Positions 32,638-41,800 of a DNA stretch of 64,000 nt are shown piece by piece. The translations under genes were made by a program, and so were the position numbers. The notes beneath the pieces are model-generated. The model did no database searches. It was not told where the DNA came from and saw only the letters and a program-made list of their open reading frames with translations. Source of the stretch: an uncultured Chloroflexota bacterium (GTDB taxonomy: Bacteria; Chloroflexota; Anaerolineae; UBA4142; SHND01); NCBI GenBank assembly GCA_937870825.1, contig CALMZO010000329.1, forward strand, positions 1-64,000. Reading direction: 5' to 3'. Position 1 is the first letter of the stretch. The number at the start of each line of letters is the position of its first letter.

Positions 32638-34170
32638 ATGAAATCCTTTGGCGCGCTTTTAACCGAATACATGACGCGTACGGGCATTAGCGACAGCGAA
32701 ATGGCGCGGCATTTGGGCGTCAGTCGGCAGACGATTTTTCGCTGGAAGGAGGGAATGACCGCGCGCCCGCGCGTGCGTGAGGATGTTTTGAAATGCGCGG
32801 ACCGTTTGCGGTTGACCGCAGAGGAACGCGATGCGCTTTTGCTCGCGGCGGGGTTTGCGCCGGAAACGCGACAGGCGACACAGGACGAAAGACGAACGAC
32901 GAACGAAACGGAAACAACAGAACCGCAAACGCTTGTGCCAGTCATTGAACCCAACGCGATTGCCGCTGCGCCGACGCGTTCACTGCTGCGCCGCGCGCGT
33001 TGGCTCGCGTTCGCAATACCCGTGCTGGTGTTGTTTGGATTTTTTGGCGGCGCGTTTTTGATTTTTCCGCGCGAGACCCAAAATCTCATCGCGTTTGTAA
33101 ATCCGCCGACGCCGACGGCGACGGTGACACCACCGCCGCCTACCCCGGTTCCCCCGTCCGAACAAGTTGTGGTGATTGCGGCATTGAACAGTCGCGGCGG
33201 CACCGCGCCGCCGTACAACGTGACAGCGCGTTTGCGTTTTGCATTCGAGCAGGAAATTCAAAAACAAAATTTTCTGGCGGTGCGAATTTTGGATATTGCC
33301 GACCAGGTGCGGGACCCGGTGATGGCGGAACGTTTGCGCGCCCGTTCGGGCGGACAGGTCATGTTGTGGGGCAATTATTCGGGAGACAATGCGCGCGTGG
33401 AAATCGGGTACAGCACACACGTACCGTTTCGCGCAAGCGGCGCGTCGGTTTTTCCCATGCTGCCCGTAGACCAATCGGCGACGCTGAATTTGAGCAAACC
33501 GAACGAGGTACGGGCGCTCGCGCTGTTGACGCTAATGCCATTGCATTTGGAGCGCGGGGATACGATACGCGCAGTGGAAGCGTTCAACACCGCGCAGAGT
33601 TTGACGCCGTACTCGAACGAAATGCGCGCGGCGTTGGAATTTTATCGCGGCTACTTGCTGCAAACCACCGGTTTGGAGCAGAACGCAGAACCGCGCGAAT
33701 TCGACGAGGCGATTCGCGCGTACAATCGAAATTTGAGCACGACATCGCTTTACGAAGCGTACTTGAATCGCGGCTTGGTGTATCTCGCGCAAAATGAAGA
33801 TGCGGCAGCAAAAACGGATTTTCAACGCGCGCAAGGAATTGAGCCGCAGCGTCCCGAAGCATGGCGCGCGGCGTGTTGGGCATTCGCGTTGGAACAACAG
33901 CCGCAAGCCGCGCTGTCGTTATGCGATGCGGCGGCGACGCGCGATGCGTCCGCGTGGTCGCTGGACACGCGCGCGATTGTGTATGCGGAATTGGGACGGT
34001 ATGCGGATGCGGCAAACGAGTTTCAAAATTTTCTGCACTGGCTCGACACGCAGCCCGCGCGCACGCGCGAATTGTTTGCGCCGACGCGACGCGCGTGGAT
34101 TGAAACCTTGCGCGGCGGAAAAAATCCGTTTGACACGGAATTGTTGAATCAGTTACGCGGTGCGCCATAG
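32638..34170 (+). CDS. HTH-TM-TPR protein, probable membrane-bound regulator
   Basis: A 510-residue protein in three parts. Residues 1-75 are a Cro/C1-type helix-turn-helix (MARHLGVSRQTIFRWKEGMTARPR). A disordered linker includes a heptamer repeat (QDERRTTNETE). Residues about 118-144 form one membrane span (WLAFAIPVLVLFGFFGGAFLIF), a PTPTATVTPPPPTPVPP spacer follows, and the outer part (about 180-510) has an alpha/beta region (VVVIAALNSRGG to GQVMLWGNYSG) then TPR-like helices (AYLNRGLVYLAQNEDAAAKTDFQRAQGI). It may sense something outside and act on DNA inside. The ATG at 32638 begins at the HTH; the ORF-track start runs through the upstream repeat. Confidence 0.72.
   Translation: MKSFGALLTEYMTRTGISDSEMARHLGVSRQTIFRWKEGMTARPRVREDVLKCADRLRLTAEERDALLLAAGFAPETRQATQDERRTTNETETTEPQTLVPVIEPNAIAAAPTRSLLRRARWLAFAIPVLVLFGFFGGAFLIFPRETQNLIAFVNPPTPTATVTPPPPTPVPPSEQVVVIAALNSRGGTAPPYNVTARLRFAFEQEIQKQNFLAVRILDIADQVRDPVMAERLRARSGGQVMLWGNYSGDNARVEIGYSTHVPFRASGASVFPMLPVDQSATLNLSKPNEVRALALLTLMPLHLERGDTIRAVEAFNTAQSLTPYSNEMRAALEFYRGYLLQTTGLEQNAEPREFDEAIRAYNRNLSTTSLYEAYLNRGLVYLAQNEDAAAKTDFQRAQGIEPQRPEAWRAACWAFALEQQPQAALSLCDAAATRDASAWSLDTRAIVYAELGRYADAANEFQNFLHWLDTQPARTRELFAPTRRAWIETLRGGKNPFDTELLNQLRGAP
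32884..32911 (+). repeat. Heptamer repeat inside the HTH-TM-TPR gene
   Basis: GACGAAA GACGAAC GACGAAC GAAACGG, in frame, encodes DERRTTNETE in the linker. The same unit and the same peptide DERRTTN occur inside the hybrid kinase. Confidence 0.8.
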
Positions 34171-34199
34171 GGCAAGACGCGAATTGACATGACCGAACG

Positions 34200-34336
34200 A
34201 ATCGCCAAGGTCTTGGAGACCTTTGCGGTTTAGAGCAATTTCCTATTTGGTTTGGGGTTTTCCCCTTTTGCGTCTTTGCGCCTTTGCGTGAGATTTAGTT
34301 TTCTCTCCCACTAAACAAATCGGAATCTGCTCTAGG
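34200..34336. repeat. Repeat-rich gap between convergent genes
   Basis: Holds CGCCAAGGTCT TGG AGACCTTTGCGG, a near palindrome; an 8-base repeat TTTGCGTC TTTGCGCC TTTGCGTG; and outer arms TAGAGCA (34233) and TGCTCTA (34329). No classic T-tract terminator is visible between the HTH and MutS-like genes. Confidence 0.5.
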
Positions 34337-36179
34337 TGATTGGCAATCCTTCCAGCTCCATAATCCTCAACGCGTTCGTCGTGGGCGAGGGTCCTGCGCG
34401 TAACGTGTAATCAAACACCAAACGCCCCTCGCTCACATCATCGCGAAAATGAAAATTGCGCGCGAGCGGATTTTTTTCGGGAATGTGCGCGAGTTCCAAA
34501 TCGTGCGTGGCGATGAGCCCCGCGCCGTTTGCGCCGAGTAAAGTGTAAATGTACGCGCGGCTGCCGATGAGTCGTTCGCGATTGTTCGTGCCGCGAAAAA
34601 TTTCATCAATGAGATAGAACAGCGGTAATTCCTCCGGTGCCCCGAGTTCCCTCAAAAGTTCTTTCAAGCATTTCACTTCCGCATAAAAGTACGAAAAGCC
34701 GTCGGCAATGGAATCGGTGATGCGAATGCAGGTACGCAAACGAAACGGCTGCGCGACAAAGTTCGCCGCGATGACCGGCGCGCCCGCGTAGGCGAGACAA
34801 AAGTTGATGCCGATGGTTTTGAGGAATGTGCTTTTCCCCGACATGTTGGAACCCGTGAGAATTTCCACTTGGCCCAAATTTTGAATTTCAAAATCGTTCG
34901 TGATGCGCGCGCGCGCGGGAATTAACGGATGCCCCAATTTTTCCGCGCGCAAAATCGGCGACGCGGGCGCTGAGAATTCGCGCGCGCGAATTTCGGGAAA
35001 CGCGGCGGCGGGATGCAGCGCGGCGAAATTGCCGAGCGCGATGAGCGCGTCGAGTTCATGCACCACGCGCACCCATTCGGGCAAGGTTTGCGCGACGCGC
35101 GCGCGCTGACGGTCGGCGAGAAACGCAAACAAAAAATCCCACGGCAAAATTAGATTGAGGAACACGGCGAACAACGGGTTGCTTCGCAAACCGACGGCGG
35201 CAGTAATCCACTGCACCACGCGCAATTGTTCGGAGGGCGCGGGGGTTTTGTTTTGAAACAGCGAGACGAGTTCCGCGAGATGCGGCGCATCGTGATATGA
35301 CGCGCGTTCGAGGTACTGCGCGAGCGCGCGAAATTTTTCGAGTTCGGTGTTGAGGCGCACGACGGCATTCAAAACTGCTTCCCTATGGTCTTTGTTCCAA
35401 AAATAAAATGCCACGTACGCCAGGAATGAAAAAATATAGTACGCGGGAACATTCCAAACTTGCGCGAGGGCAAACAAGACAAGATTTATGAAAACGAGAA
35501 TCGCCGCAATCGGCAGCGTCCAACGCAAACGCGCGGACGGGAATTCCGTTCTCAACCAATCGAGCAAATTGTCGCCTTCGAGTTCGCGTTGCAGCACGCG
35601 GCGATAGGTGAGCCAAAAGCGTTCGCGAAAACGCGCGCGCGTTTTCAATTCGCGCACGATGTTTTGGCGCGCGTGCAGCGCGTTCACGTCCGGACGCGAC
35701 TGCGTGAGCCATTCCGCAAGCAATTGTGTGCCGTGACGCGAAACGGTGGTGTCGAGGAGTTGATGGAGCGAATTGTAACCGGTGAGGTCAAGGTCACGCG
35801 CGAGGGATTTGCGCTCTGCGAGCAATTCAATCGGACGCGGCGCGGGAATGTTTTCCCAATCGAGGAGGAGGCGCGCGCGTTGGTCTTGTTTTTGCGCGCG
35901 TAAACGCGTCAGTGTTTCAATCCAATTATCCTGGCGGCGATGGACAAGCACGAGAAGCGAGAAAACGAGAAACGAGAGCGCGACAATGAACCACGCGAGT
36001 GTGCCATTGAAAAAAATCGCGGTCAGAATCGCAGCAACGATGCCGATTAAAACAATCGTGAGGCGTAACAGCGCGATTTGATTGCTGCGCTGTTCCAACG
36101 GAAGCAAACGTTTCGCCAGACGTTCAATTTGAAAATCAAGAGTTCTTGCACTTGATACCTGATACTTGATACTTGACAC
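34332..36179 (-). CDS. Membrane-associated MutS-family ATPase
   Basis: A 615-residue protein whose C-terminal third is a MutS-type ABC ATPase: Walker A TGSNMSGKSTFLKT, Walker B LPLFYLIDEIFRGTNNRER and the His in IATHDLELA. The middle has the MutS core helices (YNSLHQLLDTTVSRHGTQLLAEWLTQSRPD). Unlike mismatch-repair MutS, it has no mismatch-recognition domain and carries hydrophobic pairs at about residues 40-80 and 220-265, so it should be membrane bound. Such MutS-like membrane ATPases are known but their function is unclear. The start is uncertain: the GTG at 36179 lies in a heptamer array that encodes the first residues (SSIKYQVSS). Confidence 0.8.
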   Translation of the reverse strand: MSSIKYQVSSARTLDFQIERLAKRLLPLEQRSNQIALLRLTIVLIGIVAAILTAIFFNGTLAWFIVALSFLVFSLLVLVHRRQDNWIETLTRLRAQKQDQRARLLLDWENIPAPRPIELLAERKSLARDLDLTGYNSLHQLLDTTVSRHGTQLLAEWLTQSRPDVNALHARQNIVRELKTRARFRERFWLTYRRVLQRELEGDNLLDWLRTEFPSARLRWTLPIAAILVFINLVLFALAQVWNVPAYYIFSFLAYVAFYFWNKDHREAVLNAVVRLNTELEKFRALAQYLERASYHDAPHLAELVSLFQNKTPAPSEQLRVVQWITAAVGLRSNPLFAVFLNLILPWDFLFAFLADRQRARVAQTLPEWVRVVHELDALIALGNFAALHPAAAFPEIRAREFSAPASPILRAEKLGHPLIPARARITNDFEIQNLGQVEILTGSNMSGKSTFLKTIGINFCLAYAGAPVIAANFVAQPFRLRTCIRITDSIADGFSYFYAEVKCLKELLRELGAPEELPLFYLIDEIFRGTNNRERLIGSRAYIYTLLGANGAGLIATHDLELAHIPEKNPLARNFHFRDDVSEGRLVFDYTLRAGPSPTTNALRIMELEGLPIT

Positions 36180-36180
36180 C
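36151..36180. repeat. Heptamer array at the MutS-like gene start
   Basis: CTTGATA CCTGATA CTTGATA CTTGACA, directly beside the stop codon of the FAD oxidoreductase gene and covering the presumed start of the MutS-like gene. Confidence 0.8.
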
Positions 36181-37455
36181 TCATTGCACCCAATCGAGAA
36201 AACGATAATACGGCGCGGCGAATGGCAGGAACCATGGATTGCCCCAATAGAACGGCATCGTGGGAAATTTCATGCCTTCAAAGGGATTGTGCCATTCTTG
36301 ACCCGCGATGCGATTGGCGAGTTGTTGTCCGAGATACGTAGCGAGCGCGACGCCGTGACCTGCGTAACCCATCGCGTAATACACACCGTCCATTTGTCCC
36401 GCGTGCGGATAAATGTCAAAGGTGAAACCGAGCGTGCCGCCCCACGCATACGCGGTGGGATATTTCTCCACTTGCGGAAAAATTTCCAACATGCCCTTGC
36501 GTAAAATGTCCGCGCTCCCGCGCACGGTGTCGGGCGTCGCGGGAAAAAACGCGGCGCGTCCGCCAAACACAATGCGGTCATCGGGCGAGCGACGAAAATA
36601 GTACAAAAGATTTTTCGTGTCGAAAATCATGCGATTGTTCGGAATGAGTTGCTGCGCGAGTTTTGCGTCGAGCGGTTCGGTGGCAATGATGTAACTGCCG
36701 ATTTGGATGATACGTTTTTGAAATTGCGGCATCGCGCGGTCGGTGTATCCGTTCGTCGCCGCAATCACCTCTTTGGCTTGGATATTGCCGCGCGGCGTTT
36801 TCACAATAAAGCCGTTGGCGTTTTTTTCGACGCGTGTGGCGGGCGTCGCGTCGTGCAAATCCGCGCCTGCGCGTTGTGCGGCGCGCGCGAGCCCGCGCAC
36901 GTATTTCGCCGGATGCAGTCCCGCGCTGCGTTCGTCCACGAGACCGCCGTGATAAAAATTGGTGTCGAGTTCGGCGCGCAAATTTTGTTTTTCGACAATG
37001 CGCGTGGGGTAATCAAATTCGCGTTCGAGGAGTTCGTGCGTTTTTTTCAAATGGTCAAGATGCGCGGGTTTGTACGCCGCGTCAAAGTGTCCGCGCCGCG
37101 CAAAATCGCAGTCAATGTTTTCTTCTCGCACAAGCGTCGCGACGGTTTCCAACGCGGCGAGTGACGCGTTCCACAACTCGCGCGCGCGCGTAATTCCAAG
37201 CGTGCGCGTGATTTCGCCGATGCCGTGTTTGTGTCCCGTCAGCGCCATGCCGCCGTTGCGCGAACTCGCGCCCCAGCCGATGCTTTCTTTGTCCAACACG
37301 GTAACGAGTGCGCCGAGTTTTGCCAACCGCAGCGCGGCAGACAGTCCCGTATACCCGCCGCCGACGATGACGACATCGGCGCGTTCGGGCAATTCGCGAT
37401 TTGCAAACGAAGGCAGGTCAGGGGCTGTGGCAGACCAGAGGGATTGGAGTTGCAT
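36181..37455 (-). CDS. FAD-dependent oxidoreductase, DAO/gamma-glutamylputrescine oxidase-like
   Basis: A 424-residue amine or amino-acid oxidase. The FAD dinucleotide-binding motif VVIVGGGYTGLSAALRLAKLGALVTVLDKESIGWGASSRNGGM is immediately followed by the family's RNGG segment, and the C-terminal FAD contact FDIYPHAGQMDGVYYAMGYAGHGVALATYLGQQLA is intact. It most resembles PuuB-type oxidases that deaminate gamma-glutamyl or polyamine substrates. TATAAT on the minus strand at 37512-37507 is a candidate -10, about 50 bases upstream. The stop nearly touches the MutS-like gene. Confidence 0.85.
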   Translation of the reverse strand: MQLQSLWSATAPDLPSFANRELPERADVVIVGGGYTGLSAALRLAKLGALVTVLDKESIGWGASSRNGGMALTGHKHGIGEITRTLGITRARELWNASLAALETVATLVREENIDCDFARRGHFDAAYKPAHLDHLKKTHELLEREFDYPTRIVEKQNLRAELDTNFYHGGLVDERSAGLHPAKYVRGLARAAQRAGADLHDATPATRVEKNANGFIVKTPRGNIQAKEVIAATNGYTDRAMPQFQKRIIQIGSYIIATEPLDAKLAQQLIPNNRMIFDTKNLLYYFRRSPDDRIVFGGRAAFFPATPDTVRGSADILRKGMLEIFPQVEKYPTAYAWGGTLGFTFDIYPHAGQMDGVYYAMGYAGHGVALATYLGQQLANRIAGQEWHNPFEGMKFPTMPFYWGNPWFLPFAAPYYRFLDWVQ

Positions 37456-37538
37456 AGTTTTGTGATGGAGCGATAGAGAGAGTTAGAGTGACAGAGAGAT
37501 GAGGTGATTATACTCGCGCTTGTTTATTTTCGCGCGCG

Positions 37539-37576
37539 AAAAAAAATCCAAGCCGCATTCGACTTGGATTTTTTTT
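37539..37576. terminator. Intrinsic terminator downstream of TerC
   Basis: AATCCAAG and CTTGGATT stem with eight As on one side and eight Ts on the other, so it can work in both directions. For the minus-strand TerC gene it lies about 120 bases downstream, beyond the palindrome copy. Confidence 0.85.
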
Positions 37577-37585
37577 GTAACTCAC

Positions 37586-37680
37586 GTTACGCAGCACTGT
37601 CATTTCGAGCCGCCTTTGCGAGAAATCTCAGTGGCGCGAAAACCGAGATTTCTCGCTGCTCTCGAAATGACATGCGTAAC
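37586..37680. repeat. Dispersed palindrome family 1, copy B
   Basis: Core 37598-37672 starts TGTCATTTCGAGCC and ends CTCGAAATGACA, with inner arms GAGAAATCTC / GAGATTTCTC, and outer arms GTTACGCA / TGCGTAAC. The inner arms match copy A exactly; the outer arms differ between copies. Confidence 0.85.
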
Positions 37681-37694
37681 ATCAGTTTGTAAAT

Positions 37695-38483
37695 TTATTT
37701 CGCGGCTTTTGCGGCTTTCGCGGGTTTCGCAGTCGCTTTGGGCGGTTCGGGCACCACTTCTTCGCGCAGTTTCACAGGTTTCTCGCCTCTGCCGCGCAAA
37801 CGCAGGTTCAACATTTCTACAAAGACCGAAAAGCCCATCGCAAAATAGATGTATCCTTTCGGGATATGCACTTCCAATGCTTCGACGACGAGCGTGAAAC
37901 CGATGAGCAAGAGAAAACTCAGCGCGAGCATTTTAATCGTCGGATGTTCGTCCACAAATTTGGCAATGGGACTCGCCGCAAAAATCATTACCGCTGCGGC
38001 GGCGATGACCGCAATCACCATGATCGGAATTTCGTTCACCATGCCGACGGCGGTAATCACCGAGTCGAGCGAAAACACAATATCGAGCAGCATGATTTGA
38101 ATAATGACGGCCGTGAACGACGCGGCAACGCGTTTCGAGGTGTGTCCTTCTTCACCTTCCAACTTTTGGTGAATTTCCTGAACGCTTTTGTAAATCAAAA
38201 ACACGCCGCCGACGAGCAACACAATGTCGCGTCCCGACAATTCAAAGCCCGCGAGAGCCACAATCGGCGCAGTCAAGCCGACAATGAAGGAAAGCGACAA
38301 CAAGAGCAAAATGCGCGTAATCACCGCGAGCGCGATGCCGATGGTGCGCGCGCGAGATTGTTGTTCCTTTGGCAGTTTGCCCGCAAGAATCGAAATAAAA
38401 ATCACATTGTCCACGCCGAGAACCAATTCCAGCGCAACCAATGTGACGAGCGCGACGAGCAGTTCGGGATTTAACCAGTCCAT
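37695..38483 (-). CDS. TerC family integral membrane protein
   Basis: A 262-residue inner-membrane protein of the TerC/Alx family, implicated in metal (manganese or tellurite-related) homeostasis. The family core is evident: LELVLGVDNVIFISILAGKLP near the start with the acidic membrane Asp, and MLLDIVFSLDSVITAVGM in the second half, across about seven spans. The last 25 residues are an Ala/Lys-rich tail (KATAKPAKAAKAAK). GAGGAG precedes the ATG, with TATAAT at 38518-38513 and TTGCGA 16 bases further up, a reasonable promoter. Divergent from dnaE. Confidence 0.88.
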   Translation of the reverse strand: MDWLNPELLVALVTLVALELVLGVDNVIFISILAGKLPKEQQSRARTIGIALAVITRILLLLSLSFIVGLTAPIVALAGFELSGRDIVLLVGGVFLIYKSVQEIHQKLEGEEGHTSKRVAASFTAVIIQIMLLDIVFSLDSVITAVGMVNEIPIMVIAVIAAAAVMIFAASPIAKFVDEHPTIKMLALSFLLLIGFTLVVEALEVHIPKGYIYFAMGFSVFVEMLNLRLRGRGEKPVKLREEVVPEPPKATAKPAKAAKAAK

Positions 38484-38896
38484 GGTAAAAACTCCTCAAT
38501 GAGAATGTTCGGAATTATAAGCGAGAGACGCGATTTCGCAAGAGGCGCATTCGAGTTGACGGAGCATCTGGAGAAATTACGCCGCACAAGTCGAAACGTA
38601 ACATACGTTTTCCACATTTTTCCACACGTTATAAATAATTATCCACAATGCGCGCAGCGGAATCGCCCGTATTTCGCGGCAAAAAGCGCGCCGCGATTCA
38701 CGTTATCCACAGCCGCGCAAAACCTGGTCAGCGTGTTGATAAAAACTTTAAGGAGCTCTCGCGCGCGTACCATGCTATAATCCGCGTAGAACGTTTATTC
38801 GTCGGTTGCACGCGCCTACAAGTATTTTCACCTCCCCTGCCACGCCTCGCTGTTGGTGGGGGATGTTTTTCACTCGTCGCTCAGTCCTCATCGCTC
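38484..38896. other. 413-base TerC-dnaE intergenic region with DnaA-box-like sites
   Basis: Contains TTTTCCACA at 38608 and 38618 and exact TTATCCACA at 38639 and 38703, all on the plus strand, around an A/T-rich CGTTATAAATAATTATC stretch. The TerC promoter is at the left end; an extended -10 TGCTATAAT at 38773-38781 points towards dnaE, leaving a leader of about 110 bases. An ORF runs in frame through this gap into dnaE but lacks family homology. Confidence 0.7.
38608..38711 (+). promoter_or_regulatory. Cluster of four DnaA-box-like 9-mers
   Basis: Two perfect TTATCCACA (38639-38647, 38703-38711) and two TTTTCCACA (38608-38616, 38618-38626), all in the same orientation. TTATCCACA is the consensus DnaA box of many bacteria. 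Either DnaA controls dnaE/terC, or this is an origin-like element. Confidence 0.6.
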
Positions 38897-41800
38897 ATGA
38901 CTGATTTTGTCCACCTCCACGTTCATTCCGAATACTCGCTCCTCGACGGTTTGTCGCGTACCAAAGGACTCGCCGCGCGCGCCAAACAATTGAACATGCC
39001 CGCCGTCGCCGTCACCGACCATGGGACCATGTTCGCGGCAATTGAATTTTACGACGCGTGCAAGGAGCAAGGCGTCAAACCGATTATCGGCGTCGAAGCG
39101 TATCTCGCCCCGCGCACAATGGCAGACCGCGACGGCAAATTGGACCGTTCGCCGTACCATCTTGTCTTGCTCGCCGAAAACGAAAGCGGTTACAAAAATC
39201 TTTTGAAAATTTCTTCGACCGCCCAGCTGCAAGGTTTTTATCAAAAGCCGCGCGTGGACAAACGCTATCTTGAAAACGTTTCAGAAGGCATTATCGCGAC
39301 GACGGGTTGTCTCGCCGCCGAAATTCCCCAACTGCTCGTACACGGCAAAACAAAACAGGCGCGCGACTTGGTGGACTGGTATCGCCAAATTTTTCAAGAC
39401 CGCTTTTACGTCGAACTTCAAGAACACGGCATTCCTGAACTGACGCGCGTCAACAGGGATTTGATTGCGCTCGCGCGCGAATTCAAGCTCAAGCTGATTG
39501 CGACGAACGATGTCCATTACGTCGCGAAAGAGGACTGGTTCGCCCAAGATGTTTTGTTGTGCGTGCAAACGGGCGCGACGGTCAATCAGAGCGACCGCAT
39601 GAAAATGGACGGGCGCGATTATTGGTTCAAGTCGCAGGATGAAATGCTCGAGGTGTGGGGCGAATTGCCCGAAGCTCTCACCAACACGCTCGAAATCGCC
39701 GAACGCTGCAACGTTGATTTGTCGTTCAAAGGATATCACCTCCCCAATTTTACCGTCCCCGAAGGATTCACGCCTGCAAGCTACCTGCGCGCAATTTGCG
39801 AACAAGGTTTTCGCCAACGCTATCCCGACGCGTCGCCCGCATACATTGAACGCTTAAATTACGAACTCGGCGTGATTCACAAGATGGGGTTCGAGACGTA
39901 CTTTTTAATCGTGTGGGATTTGTGTCGTCACGCGCGCGAAAATGGCATTTGGGCGAATGCGCGCGGTTCTGCCGCCGGTTCGATGGTGGCGTATTGTCTC
40001 GGCATCACGCATCTCGACCCGCTCGAACACAATCTCATCTTTGAACGTTTCCTCAATCCTGACCGCATCTCGATGCCCGACATTGATTTGGATTTTCCCG
40101 ACGATGCGCGGCAGGACATGATTAACTATACGGTCAACAAGTACGGCAAAGAAAACGTCGCGCAAATTATTACGTTCGGCAAAATGTTGGCAAAGGCGGC
40201 GATTCGTGATGTCGGACGCGCGATGGATTATCCGTTGAGCGAAACGGACCGCGTCGCCAAATTGATTCCGATTGGTCCGGGGCAAACGATTGACGGCTCG
40301 CTTGAAAATGTGCGCGAGTTTCGCGAACTGTACGAAGGTTCCGATTACATTCGCAAACTGATTGACAACGCGAAATTGTTGGAAGGCGTCACGCGCAACG
40401 CGTCCACGCACGCGGCGGGCGTCGTCGTCACCGACAAGCCCGTCATTGAATACACGCCGCTGCATCGTCCCACGCGCGGCGATGAATCCGGCACGCCCGT
40501 GACGCAATATCCGATGGGCGACCTCGAACACATCGGACTTTTGAAAATTGATTTTCTCGGACTCGCGCATCTGACGATTGTGCGCGAAGCGTGCAAACTC
40601 ATCAACGAACGTCACGGCACAAATTACGATTTGAACTCGATTCCCGTCGAAGATGCGAAAGCGTTCGAGTTGATGGCGCGCGGGGATGTGATTGGTCTGT
40701 TCCAATTGGAGGGGGGGGGGATGAAACGCGTGGTGACGCAGATGCGCCCCACGAAATTTGACCATATCGTCGCGACGATTGCGCTCTATCGTCCGGGTCC
40801 GATGGACTATATTCCCGATTACATTGCGCGTCTGCACGGGCAGCAAAAAATCGAATATCGCCATCCCGCGCTCGAACCGATATTGGGTGAAACGTTCGGG
40901 ATTATGATCTATCAAGAACAGATCATGCGGATTGCGCGCGATTTGTGCGGATTCTCCGGCGGCGAAACCGACACCCTGCGAAAAGCCGTCGGCAAGAAAA
41001 ATAAAGAAGCCATCTTGAAACAGCGCGAAAAATTTATTTCGGGCGCGGGCAAGACGGGTATCATCACCAAAGAAATTGCAAGCGGCATTTTTGACGACAT
41101 TGAATTTTTCGCGCGGTACGGGTTCAATAAATCGCATGCTGCCGTGTACGGCGTTCTCACTTGTCAAACCGCATACCTCAAAGCGCATTACACCATCGAG
41201 TACATGACCGCACTGCTTTGCACGGACATTGGCAACACGGAAAAAATCGCCATGTTCATCGCCGAAGCGCGGCATTTGGGAATTCAAATTTTGCCGCCCG
41301 ATGTGCGCTACAGCGGCATGAAATTTACGATAGACGATGGCGCACACGCGATTCGCGCCGGGCTGCTCGCCATCAAAAATGTCGGCGAAGGTCCGGTGCA
41401 GGCGATTCTCGATGGACGGGACGAAAAGCCGTTTGATTCGCTCGACGATTTTTGCACGCGCGTAGATTTGAAACAAGTGAACCGCCGCGTGTTGGAATCG
41501 TTGATGAAAGCAGGCGCGTTCGACGCGTTCGGACATCGCGCGCAGCTGCTCGAAGCGATTGACCAAATGCTTTCCGTGAGCGCGTCGCATCACAGCGCGA
41601 GCGCGGCGGGACAATTGAGCATGTTCGGCGGCATGTTGGCGGCGGACACGTTCGGCGAATTGCCCAAGGTCAAAGAGATTGACAACAAAACGCAGCTCGA
41701 ATGGGAAAAAGAGTTGATGGGCGTGTACTTTACGCCGCATCCATTGTTGAAACTCGCGGACGCCGCGAAAAAACATGTCGGCGCGTTCACGGGCGAAATT

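Noticed and set aside
38648-38896. ORF-track start that extends dnaE upstream by 83 codons
   Set aside because: The extension crosses the DnaA-box cluster and promoter, has no PHP-domain homology, and the canonical N-terminus begins at 38897.
38484-38896. Calling the terC-dnaE gap oriC outright
   Set aside because: No dnaA, dnaN or other origin marker is adjacent and GC skew cannot be judged from this window.
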